Assembly (NCBI GenBank): GCA_020725315.1
Contig: DYFG01000045.1
Location: 1 to 10,989 of the forward strand
Source: Nitrosotalea sp.
Lineage (GTDB): Archaea; Halobacteriota; Syntropharchaeia; Alkanophagales; Methanospirareceae
Direction of reading: 5' to 3'
Length of the DNA: 10,989 bases
This document shows, one piece after another, positions 5,596-10,989 of the stretch (its first letter is position 1; every line of letters begins with the position of its first letter). The position numbers and the translations under genes were made by a program. The notes below the pieces were generated by a model, which saw nothing but the letters and a program-made list of their open reading frames with translations, had not been told where the DNA came from and did not search any database.

Positions 5596-6726
5596 TTAAT
5601 AATAAAAATCATCGATCAAACGTTCTTTTGCACGGGGCGCTTGACGATAAGTCCGTTCGCTTACCTTGGGAAATTCCGCTATCTCCGTGATCCCCAGCCG
5701 ATTGACGAGTTCAGAGAGAAGCTTCTGCTTGAAATTCGCGTAGGCAACCTCGTTTGGTACGGCTATTGCCATACGCCGCTCAGATAATTTTGGATACGCA
5801 TCTTTAAACGCACCCTCAATTGTACCTACCCATTTCGGGAGCTCTGCGGTTATAAAGAGTACCGGATAGTCCCTCCATTCCCTCGCCTCATACCGCGATA
5901 AACTATCAGTAATTGCGACGTAAAGTGTATCGTGGTCTACCAGCACATTACCGGTAACAAACAGGAAGACGTCATCCACGTCGAACCCACTGAAATAGCC
6001 CACTGTCTTTTCTATATCTGACTCTGACAGCCCTGCCATCTCAGCCATTTCCGCGCTGTACTCTTTTATTCTCCATCTCGCATCCGCTACAAGTCCTTCT
6101 ATCTCTCGTTCGAGCATCTTTTTCACCGGCAGCTCCGCGAGCTTATTTGTCTTCCACGCTCTTAACCGCTCCTTTACCTCCTTTATTCTATCCCCACTCT
6201 GGTAAAACTCCAGGAATTCCTTGTCTCGCTTTTTCGTATACACGCACAACTTCTCCTTGATTAACCTCTCTTCGAGGGAATGGAAGACCGTCGGTGAAAA
6301 CAGTTCAGACATCTCATCTCTTATAAGCTCATAGTGCGTGACCCCGGGAGTGCCATGCTTGCTTATTTTCAAAAGTAATTCTATCAATTTGAGCGCCGCT
6401 CTATCCCCCTCTTCCACTGCTTTCTCGATATACTTCGAGAGATCTCCAGGCTGAAGTGAATAGCCACGTGCAACTTCGTCGAAGAACTCTTCATAGCCCG
6501 ATAGACAGAGATATTCGTTATGAGCACCTATCTTGAGAATCCCTCTCTTCCTCAGCGTTTTTAATAGATCCTCGCAATCCTTTCCGGTCAGCGCCGTGAA
6601 GTTTTTCACAAGCGTTTCCTCCGTCGTATAACCTTTCAACCGGTGAAATAGCCCCAAAAGGGTCTTCATACCCTCGTATTCCTCAGCCAAACTCAAAAGT
6701 ATGCTCCTATACTCCTCAGGGAACAT
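5596..6726 (-). CDS. Unrecognised protein, two likely winged helices plus alpha/beta domain
   Basis: 376 residues, no family recognised. Residues 5-75 read as a winged helix (helices, then ILKIGAHNEYLCLS as wing). Residues about 108-168 look like a second one, with the wing near LCVYTKK. A charged helical stretch (178-245) follows, then an alpha/beta part (250-345) with strands VFLFVTGNVLV, TLYVAITD, YPVLFITAEL and MAIAVPNE. The basic, aromatic tail ends AKERLIDDFYY. No nucleotide-binding or catalytic signature is clear and there is no signal peptide or membrane segment, so it should be cytoplasmic. It may bind nucleic acid through the winged helices; that is inference. A strong ribosome binding site (GGTGGTGA, six bases before ATG) supports the start. 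It begins 29 bases after ftsY and is probably in the same transcript. Confidence 0.85.
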   Translation of the reverse strand: MFPEEYRSILLSLAEEYEGMKTLLGLFHRLKGYTTEETLVKNFTALTGKDCEDLLKTLRKRGILKIGAHNEYLCLSGYEEFFDEVARGYSLQPGDLSKYIEKAVEEGDRAALKLIELLLKISKHGTPGVTHYELIRDEMSELFSPTVFHSLEERLIKEKLCVYTKKRDKEFLEFYQSGDRIKEVKERLRAWKTNKLAELPVKKMLEREIEGLVADARWRIKEYSAEMAEMAGLSESDIEKTVGYFSGFDVDDVFLFVTGNVLVDHDTLYVAITDSLSRYEAREWRDYPVLFITAELPKWVGTIEGAFKDAYPKLSERRMAIAVPNEVAYANFKQKLLSELVNRLGITEIAEFPKVSERTYRQAPRAKERLIDDFYY

Positions 6727-6755
6727 TTTTTCTCACCACCTTATCACACGCTTCC

Positions 6756-7766
6756 TTATCCCGCACTTCCATCTTCACCCAGTAATCGCTCCACGAGCCA
6801 TTCCGCATCAAAATCCTCTAAATCGTCATAGCCTTGACCTGTTCCTAAGAACATGATGGGTTTAGAGGTAGAATGCGCGATGGAGATAGCCGCTCCCCCT
6901 TTCGCGTCCACATCGACCTTGGTCAACATCGCGGCATCTATTCCTATCGTCTCATCAAATTTCTTCGCCCGTTCCACCGCATCGTTACCTGCGATCGCTT
7001 CGTCTATGAAGATCACGAGATCTGGCCTGGTCACCCGACATATCTTCTTCAACTGTTCCATAAGATTCACGGACGTGTGCATTCGTCCTGCGGTATCTGC
7101 TAGAACCACATCTTTTCTATTCGCTCTCGCATAATTCATCGCATCATAGACAACCGCGGCAGGGTCTGCACCATACTGATGCTTCACCACTTTTATTCCT
7201 AAATTGGATGCGTGTGTCTCGATCTGTTCTGTTGCCCCAGCCCTATAGGTATCCGCAGATGCAATCACGACAGAATATCCCATTCCAAGCAATTTCTTCG
7301 CTACCTTTGCGATACTCGTGGTCTTACCAGTGCCATTCACCCCTACGAAGACGATATTTACGGGCTTCTCGCTCTTATCCATAAACTCCTCAAGATCGAG
7401 TTGAGCACCAGCGGATAAGACATTCAATAACGCATTCCGTATCGCTTCTTTCACCAATTTCTCTGTACCCAACCCCCACTTCTTCCTCTTTCCGACCAGT
7501 TCTCTTTTCACACTGAAAATTATCGCTTCAGCGACCGATAAAGCAACATCACTCTCCAATAACGCTATCTCCAACTCTTCTAAAGGCATTTCCAAATCTT
7601 TTTCATCTAAAACTGTCTCCCCTTCTAATACCGCCTTACCTTTCTCTTTTAGTCTCTCCCCTAATCCCTTCGGTGCTGTTTCCTCCTCTCTCTTACTTTT
7701 CTCCGTTATCCTCTCCACTACGGTTCCTCGAAATTCGCTAAGCTTCTGCCTCAGTCGTTCGAACAT
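6756..7766 (-). CDS. ftsY: FtsY, signal recognition particle receptor GTPase
   Basis: 336 residues. FtsY docks ribosome-SRP complexes at the cytoplasmic membrane by forming a reciprocal GTPase pair with SRP54/Ffh. A short charged N-terminal region (1-45) is the membrane/translocon-contacting A part. The N helical bundle (about 46-130) precedes the G domain: P-loop GVNGTGKTT (142-150), DTYRAGATEQ (172-181) in the SRP-GTPase insertion box, DTAGR (224-228), TKVD (282-285) for guanine specificity, and the closing GTGQGYDDLEDFD (308-320). All motifs are intact and the length fits archaeal FtsY. A TTTAAA box 34-39 bases before the ATG gives a near-leaderless transcript, and no Shine-Dalgarno is visible. 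It lies downstream of pfdA, the usual euryarchaeal order, here separated by two small genes. The 376-residue gene follows. Confidence 0.97.
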   Translation of the reverse strand: MFERLRQKLSEFRGTVVERITEKSKREEETAPKGLGERLKEKGKAVLEGETVLDEKDLEMPLEELEIALLESDVALSVAEAIIFSVKRELVGKRKKWGLGTEKLVKEAIRNALLNVLSAGAQLDLEEFMDKSEKPVNIVFVGVNGTGKTTSIAKVAKKLLGMGYSVVIASADTYRAGATEQIETHASNLGIKVVKHQYGADPAAVVYDAMNYARANRKDVVLADTAGRMHTSVNLMEQLKKICRVTRPDLVIFIDEAIAGNDAVERAKKFDETIGIDAAMLTKVDVDAKGGAAISIAHSTSKPIMFLGTGQGYDDLEDFDAEWLVERLLGEDGSAG

Positions 7767-7799
7767 TCTTCAAAGAGATCCCAAAAATGGTTGAATAAG

Positions 7800-7805
7800 T
7801 TTAAA
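7800..7805 (-). promoter_or_regulatory. TATA-like box for ftsY
   Basis: TTTAAA, flanked as ATTTAAACTTATT on the minus strand, lies about 35 bases before the ftsY ATG. It predicts a transcript start about ten bases before the start codon, which fits the absence of a ribosome binding site. ftsY may therefore be transcribed apart from the pfdA block. Confidence 0.5.
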
Positions 7806-7829
7806 TGCCGGGAGAATATAAAAATATGC

Positions 7830-8216
7830 TTACCCGCGGACACGAGATATGTCGGGGATACGAGGGATAAGCCTGAACAATTTATCTACAAGAGCCCTTA
7901 CCTCTCCACTTAGAATGTAAACTTCCTCTAATTCAGTTCCAAGTTCATAAAAATTTCTATGTAAGGATTCAGCTTTGCGGAAAACATCAAAAATGGTAGG
8001 GTCTTTCTCTTCCTTAGCCAACTCTCTGGCATAATCACGAATGGATTTATGACTTCTGAGTTCTATTCCTTTAACCTCTGCTACTGCTTTTAGTGCTTCA
8101 GCAACGCTACCCCATAGAAAATCGCTAGCTTTCTGAGCGTCCCCAGTCTCTATACAATTAATAGCATTCTCTATATAATGGATACTTTGGGTCTTGTACT
8201 TCCTGCTTTGCTCCAT
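7830..8216 (-). CDS. PaREP1-like helical protein
   Basis: About 128 residues, all helical. The pattern fits archaeal PaREP1/PaREP8-type proteins, related to HEPN-like helical bundles: a TPR-like first hairpin (IHYIENAINCIETGDAQKAS), the central FLWGSVAEALKAVAEVKGIELRSH, and the late AESLHRNFYELG. The Rx4-6H motif of HEPN ribonucleases is not apparent, so nuclease activity is not supported. The role of this family is unknown. The ATG at 8216 is preferred because it follows the stop of the PepSY-like gene by one base (coupled translation). An in-frame ATG at 8246 would add ten atypical residues overlapping that gene. No ribosome binding site favours either. A TTTTTATA run after the stop (7826-7818) could end the transcript before ftsY. 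Confidence 0.7.
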   Translation of the reverse strand: MEQSRKYKTQSIHYIENAINCIETGDAQKASDFLWGSVAEALKAVAEVKGIELRSHKSIRDYARELAKEEKDPTIFDVFRKAESLHRNFYELGTELEEVYILSGEVRALVDKLFRLIPRIPDISRVRG

Positions 8217-8217
8217 A

Positions 8218-8436
8218 TTAAATAGGGGGGAACTCAGGGATTTCATAACTCATGATGTTTCCTGTTTTAGCATCTATCCTAACTTTTGCCAGTTTAACGG
8301 CAAGAGGACCAACGTCAATCTCCACATTCCATACTTCTCCCTCCTTCACAGCTTTGACTGGCAAGGCAATGAGACGATACTTTTTAATAAATGAAGTTGC
8401 TATCTCCGTTGCCTCACCAGCGTTCTTCACTTCCAC
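8218..8436 (-). CDS. Small PepSY-like protein
   Basis: 72 residues. A helix (GEATEIATSFIKKY) is followed by a beta meander (EVWNVEIDVG, KLAKVRIDAKTGNIMSYE) resembling one PepSY/peptidase-propeptide repeat. The DAKTGNI turn is the best mark. There is no signal peptide, so unlike many PepSY proteins it should be cytoplasmic. The GTG at 8436 is the first possible start, since the frame is closed just upstream by TGA. AGGAGAT lies about eleven bases before it. It stands between pfdA and the PaREP1-like gene, one base from the latter, and the two probably act or are regulated together. Function is unknown; the fold call is tentative. Confidence 0.6.
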   Translation of the reverse strand: MEVKNAGEATEIATSFIKKYRLIALPVKAVKEGEVWNVEIDVGPLAVKLAKVRIDAKTGNIMSYEIPEFPPI

Positions 8437-8505
8437 TTTTTCACTCTATCTCCTCTTTCTGCCTTTATCTGCCGTATATCACTCTTCAACTCAGTTTTAT
8501 AATCT

Positions 8506-8973
8506 TCAAGCCTGACTTCGCCCTCCTGGTTTGGCTGCCAGCTCCTGCAGTCTAGCCTGCAATACCTGCGCCTCCTGCTCTATCCTTTGCAATATGCTGG
8601 TCGTTTCACGCTGTGTATTCTCTAACTCAGTCTTCATTTCACTGAGATACGCAATCGAGGAATCAGGGTCTCGTTCCGCGCTTACTCCACCACCTATTCT
8701 CACAATTATTTTATCCGTCGTGCTGAGTGTAACGTAAACCGATGAATTTGCCCCTATTGGCACGATCAACTCGTCCCCTGCTTTCAGCTTCTTCAACTGT
8801 TTGATTGTTTCTATCGCCTTCTCATGCTCATTTAGAGCCTGCCTGACAAAGAGCAATTCTTGCGTCTTTTGTTCTGCCTGCGCCTGGTATTGTCGCAATC
8901 GTAAAAGCAGAGATTGCAGCTCTGCTTGCTGTTCTCGCTCTTTTTCACTTAATCCTCTCTCCCTTTCCTCCAT
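8506..8973 (-). CDS. pfdA: Prefoldin alpha subunit (GimC alpha)
   Basis: 155 residues. Prefoldin is a cytoplasmic jellyfish-shaped hexamer of two alpha and four beta subunits. It holds unfolded proteins and passes them to the thermosome. An N-terminal coiled-coil helix (about 5-60), two central beta hairpins (LIVPIGANSSVYVTL and KIIVRIGGGVSAE), and a C-terminal coiled-coil helix (about 105-148) are the standard alpha-subunit layout. The ATG at 8973 is chosen over the TTG at 8988 because GAAGGTGAT lies four bases before it and overlaps the TTG. A TTTTAAAA box near 9010-9017 suits a leftward promoter. The adjacency to ftsY, with two small genes between, follows a common archaeal order. The beta subunit is not in the window. 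Confidence 0.93.
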   Translation of the reverse strand: MEERERGLSEKEREQQAELQSLLLRLRQYQAQAEQKTQELLFVRQALNEHEKAIETIKQLKKLKAGDELIVPIGANSSVYVTLSTTDKIIVRIGGGVSAERDPDSSIAYLSEMKTELENTQRETTSILQRIEQEAQVLQARLQELAAKPGGRSQA

Positions 8974-8989
8974 TTTTATCACCTTCAAG

Positions 8990-9017
8990 TTTTATTACTA
9001 CACTTCTTCTTTTAAAA
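8990..9017. promoter_or_regulatory. Divergent promoter region between pfdA and the aconitase-X gene
   Basis: Only 51 bases separate the two start codons. TTTTAAAA at 9010-9017 is correctly placed for pfdA (about 40 bases before its ATG, leaving room for the ribosome binding site). TTTTATTA at 8990-8997 is correctly placed for the rightward gene (about 32 bases before its ATG, near-leaderless). The two promoters overlap, so they may compete. Confidence 0.45.
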
Positions 9018-9024
9018 GTAAATA

Positions 9025-9426
9025 ATGAAGATAAGAGGTAGGAGTATCTCAAAAGGAATAGCTACCGGAAAAGCACTGATTTCAAAGCAAAAAATATCGT
9101 TCCTCGGTGCAGTAGATCCGCTCACGGGGATCATCATTGATAAATCCCTTGACATCTATGGGGAAAGCATAACGGATCGCATTTTGATATTTCCTGGTGG
9201 AAAAGGCTCGACTGTTGGCTCTTATGTATTATACCAGCTTAAGAAGCATGGTAAAAGCCCGTATGCAATAATTAACCGCCGTGCAGATACAATAGTGGCA
9301 GTTGGTGCGATTATAGCAGAGATACCGGCGGTTGACTCGCTTGAAACTGACCCGATCGAAGGCGAACTGATAGAGGATGGTGAGGAGGTGCTGGTGAATG
9401 GAACAGAAGGTTATATCGAATTTTGA
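9025..9426 (+). CDS. Phosphomevalonate dehydratase small subunit (aconitase X swivel domain)
   Basis: 133 residues, the swivelling beta-barrel domain of aconitase X (DUF126). With the large subunit it forms an Fe-S dehydratase that turns mevalonate 5-phosphate into trans-anhydromevalonate 5-phosphate, a step of the modified archaeal mevalonate pathway to isoprenoid lipids. Family marks are GRSISKGIATGKAL (5-18), the loop FPGGKGSTVGSYVLYQL (56-72) with the conserved Ser62, INRRADTIVAVGAIIAEIPAVD (83-104) and the final strand with VNGTEGY. The length is that of a stand-alone small subunit. The large (aconitase-like) subunit is not next to it and must lie elsewhere. The start ATG has no Shine-Dalgarno; an upstream TATA-like box fits a near-leaderless mRNA. 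GAGGTGAT overlaps its stop codon, as if a closely following gene once used it. Confidence 0.88.
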   Translation: MKIRGRSISKGIATGKALISKQKISFLGAVDPLTGIIIDKSLDIYGESITDRILIFPGGKGSTVGSYVLYQLKKHGKSPYAIINRRADTIVAVGAIIAEIPAVDSLETDPIEGELIEDGEEVLVNGTEGYIEF

Positions 9427-9456
9427 GGTGATAACTAAAGGAAGGTTTAAAGTAGG

Positions 9457-9506
9457 ATGCTCAATTTAAGCAACATTGCTAACAAAAAGAAAAACACAAA
9501 ATTATC
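9457..9506 (+). other. Likely lost 5' end of the PAS sensor gene (one-base indel)
   Basis: ATG at 9457 opens a frame reading MLNLSNIANKKKNTK that stops at a TAG near 9524. Adding one base to the A-run just before 9501 joins it to the sensor frame as ...NKKKNTK-IIVLAILLAV: a positively charged cytoplasmic start followed by a membrane helix. In the sensor's own frame a TAA at 9480-9482 blocks any ATG start. GGAAGG at 9440-9445 could be its ribosome binding site. A sequencing error, a true mutation or tRNA slippage on AAAA would all explain this. Confidence 0.5.
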
Positions 9507-10989
9507 GTGCTGGCAATCCTTTTAGCGGTATGCGTCATTTTAGCCTTTTATGTCGGCGGTATCAAGGGTGAAGCAATAGTATATACACATCTCTTCTATC
9601 TCCCCGTTATTTTAGCTGGGCTCTGGTATTACAGAAAGGCTGTTCCAATTGCACTTCTTCTCGGCATGCTTCATATCCTCATAACGCTCTTCTATACTCC
9701 TCCCATTTCCATAGCTGAACTTACAAGAGTGGGTGTTATCATAACAGTGGCGTATGTTATCGTGCTTATCAGCGAGAAGCGCGCCAAAGGAGATGAGAAA
9801 CTGCGAGCATCGGAGAAGCAGCTAAGAGAAGAGCGGAGGAACCTGAAATCAATATTTGAGACCATGGCTGACGGTGTGTATCTCATCTCAAAAGAGTATG
9901 AAATAGAGTTTATGAACAGGGTTTTGACTGACGAGTTTGGAGAGCGTATAGGTGATATTTGCTATAAAGTGCTTCATAACAGGGAGGAACCCTGTCCACT
10001 GTGTAAACACTCGGAGGTGATGAAGGGAAAGACAGTGAGGTGGGAGTGGTATTCCCGCAGGATGAAGATGACTTATGACCTCATTGAGACGCCTCTGAGG
10101 AATATTGACGGAACATTATCAAAATTAACGATATTTAGAGACATCACCGAGATAAAAGCCGTTGAAGATGCCCTCGCTGCATCCAAAGCCTATACCGAGT
10201 CCATCATACAGAACTTCTTAGACACCCTCATCGTGGTTGATGCGGAAGCAAAAATAAAGACCGTGAACCCGGCGACCTGCGAACTTTTAGGCTACAGGGA
10301 AGAAGAGCTCGCCGGACAGGCCATAAGTATTATCTTTGCAGAAGATCATCGTTTTTTCCAATTTTTCCGTGAACGCGAGAAGAGAGATGTTCTTTGCGCC
10401 CAGGATACCATCCGCAATCGCGAACTCACCTACAAAACCAGAGATGGACGACTCATTCCAATGTTGTTCAACGCCAGTGTGCTGACTGATGAAGTGGGTA
10501 ATATCACAGGCGTGGTGGCGGGCGCGAAGGATATCACGAAACTGAAGCTTGCAGAAGAAATAAGAAAAGAGAAGAGATTTTCAGATAATATAGTGGCTAC
10601 TGTCCCGGACTCTTTGCTCGTTCTCGACCGCGATTTGAGGGTAAAGAAAGCAAATCTATCCTTCTACAATGTATCTGGATTAAAGTCCGAAGAGGTGATT
10701 GGCACTTGCATAACCGATATATTGCAGGATAAGGATGGAAGACTCAGCACCGCACTAATTAAACTCTTTGGAACTGAAGATATGCTCGAGAACTTTGAGC
10801 TCCATTACCACTCAGAGAAGATCGGTGGACGGATATTCAATATCAGAGCGAGGGGAATATTGGTTGCAGAAGAAGAAGAAGAAGAAGAATTGCTCGTGCT
10901 CGAGGAGATCACCGAGCGTAAGCATGCGGAGGAAGTGCTTCGTCGATTCAGCGAAGAACTGGAGTTGAAGGTAGAGGAGAGAACTAAAG
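9507..10989 (+). CDS. Membrane multi-PAS sensor, probable histidine kinase (3' end missing)
   Basis: Open to the window end, 494 residues visible counting from GTG 9507. Three or four membrane helices (about 1-90) with VYTHLFYLPVILAGLWYYRK are followed by a charged coiled coil (90-113). PAS 1 (about 115-215) has Cys152, Cys163 and Cys166 (ICYKVLH, PCPLC) and ends FRDITEIK. PAS 2 (about 228-345) has VNPATCELLGYREEELAG and ends AKDITKL. PAS 3 (about 356-472) ends LEEITERKHAEE. A helix (FSEELELKVEERTK) then leads toward an expected HisKA/ATPase kinase core, beyond the window. Such proteins pass a redox, ligand or energy signal to autophosphorylation. GTG 9507 is the first in-frame start after the upstream TAA but has no ribosome binding site. 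The true start is probably the frameshifted ATG at 9457. A seven-Glu run (455-461) interrupts PAS 3. Confidence 0.8.
   Translation, partial: MLAILLAVCVILAFYVGGIKGEAIVYTHLFYLPVILAGLWYYRKAVPIALLLGMLHILITLFYTPPISIAELTRVGVIITVAYVIVLISEKRAKGDEKLRASEKQLREERRNLKSIFETMADGVYLISKEYEIEFMNRVLTDEFGERIGDICYKVLHNREEPCPLCKHSEVMKGKTVRWEWYSRRMKMTYDLIETPLRNIDGTLSKLTIFRDITEIKAVEDALAASKAYTESIIQNFLDTLIVVDAEAKIKTVNPATCELLGYREEELAGQAISIIFAEDHRFFQFFREREKRDVLCAQDTIRNRELTYKTRDGRLIPMLFNASVLTDEVGNITGVVAGAKDITKLKLAEEIRKEKRFSDNIVATVPDSLLVLDRDLRVKKANLSFYNVSGLKSEEVIGTCITDILQDKDGRLSTALIKLFGTEDMLENFELHYHSEKIGGRIFNIRARGILVAEEEEEEELLVLEEITERKHAEEVLRRFSEELELKVEERTK
10869..10889 (+). repeat. (GAA)7 trinucleotide repeat inside the sensor gene
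   Basis: Seven perfect GAA codons encode seven Glu residues in a loop just before the last beta strand of PAS 3 (ILVA-Glu7-LLVLEEITERK). Length change by slippage would alter the loop in single residues without breaking the frame. Confidence 0.85.

Noticed and set aside
5584..5787. Plus-strand 67-residue frame starting at the end of the acetyltransferase gene
   Set aside because: Almost wholly antisense to the conserved C-terminus of the 376-residue gene, with no domain features. Its ATGA overlap with the acetyltransferase stop appears fortuitous.
6853..7134. Plus-strand frames of 93 and 76 residues within ftsY
   Set aside because: They are antisense to the most conserved GTPase motifs; GTPase codon patterns explain the open frames.
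8217..8246. ATG at 8246 as start of the PaREP1-like gene
   Set aside because: It would add ten residues overlapping the PepSY-like gene with no well-placed ribosome binding site. ATG 8216 one base after the stop is more natural, but 8246 cannot be fully excluded.
1..10989. CRISPR array, defence island, prophage or retroelement
   Set aside because: No regularly spaced repeats, cas-like, phage structural, integrase or reverse transcriptase motifs were seen on either strand; the PaREP1-like and Mut7-C proteins alone do not make a defence system.

Overview
The window reads as a chromosomal segment of a euryarchaeon, probably of the methanogen/ANME (Halobacteriota) side. The signs are a PGF-CTERM surface protein, archaeal prefoldin alpha next to the SRP receptor FtsY, an aconitase-X type small subunit of the archaeal mevalonate route, a HisA-related protein of the kind common in methanogens, a tRNA-Thr without encoded CCA, TATA-like boxes with short or absent leaders, and a multi-PAS sensor with membrane segments. 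Placement below phylum level is inference; a Methanophagales-like (ANME-1) source is possible but not shown.

Layout. 1-1240: a promoter, a secreted PGF-CTERM protein and a probable terminator. 1253-2344: a decayed insertion sequence with an IS1-type transposase on the minus strand. It has imperfect 22-bp terminal inverted repeats, three frame breaks and an apparent internal deletion of about 100 bp in the catalytic core. 2414-4035 (+): a HisA-related TIM barrel, a 69-residue membrane/coiled-coil protein, and a Mut7-C (PIN-like) RNase-type protein whose N-terminus is a piece of an O6-alkylguanine alkyltransferase-type DNA-binding domain. 4150-4222: tRNA-Thr(UGU). 4309-5587 (+): a radical SAM protein overlapping a GNAT acetyltransferase that starts with TTG.

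5596-8973 (-): a leftward block. In transcription order it runs prefoldin alpha, a 72-residue PepSY-like protein, a PaREP1-like helical protein, ftsY, and an unrecognised 376-residue protein with two likely winged helices. FtsY docks the signal recognition particle at the membrane and prefoldin holds unfolded chains, so the conserved part concerns protein biogenesis. The PepSY-like/PaREP1-like pair sits between them. 9025-9426 (+): the phosphomevalonate dehydratase small subunit, diverging from pfdA. 9507-10989 (+): a membrane PAS-PAS-PAS sensor, probably a histidine kinase, running off the window. Its natural start is probably lost to a one-base indel.

No CRISPR array, prophage or complete defence system is visible. 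The least explained items are the alkyltransferase-fragment/Mut7-C fusion, the 376-residue protein after ftsY, the PepSY-like/PaREP1-like pair, and the overlapping radical SAM/GNAT pair.
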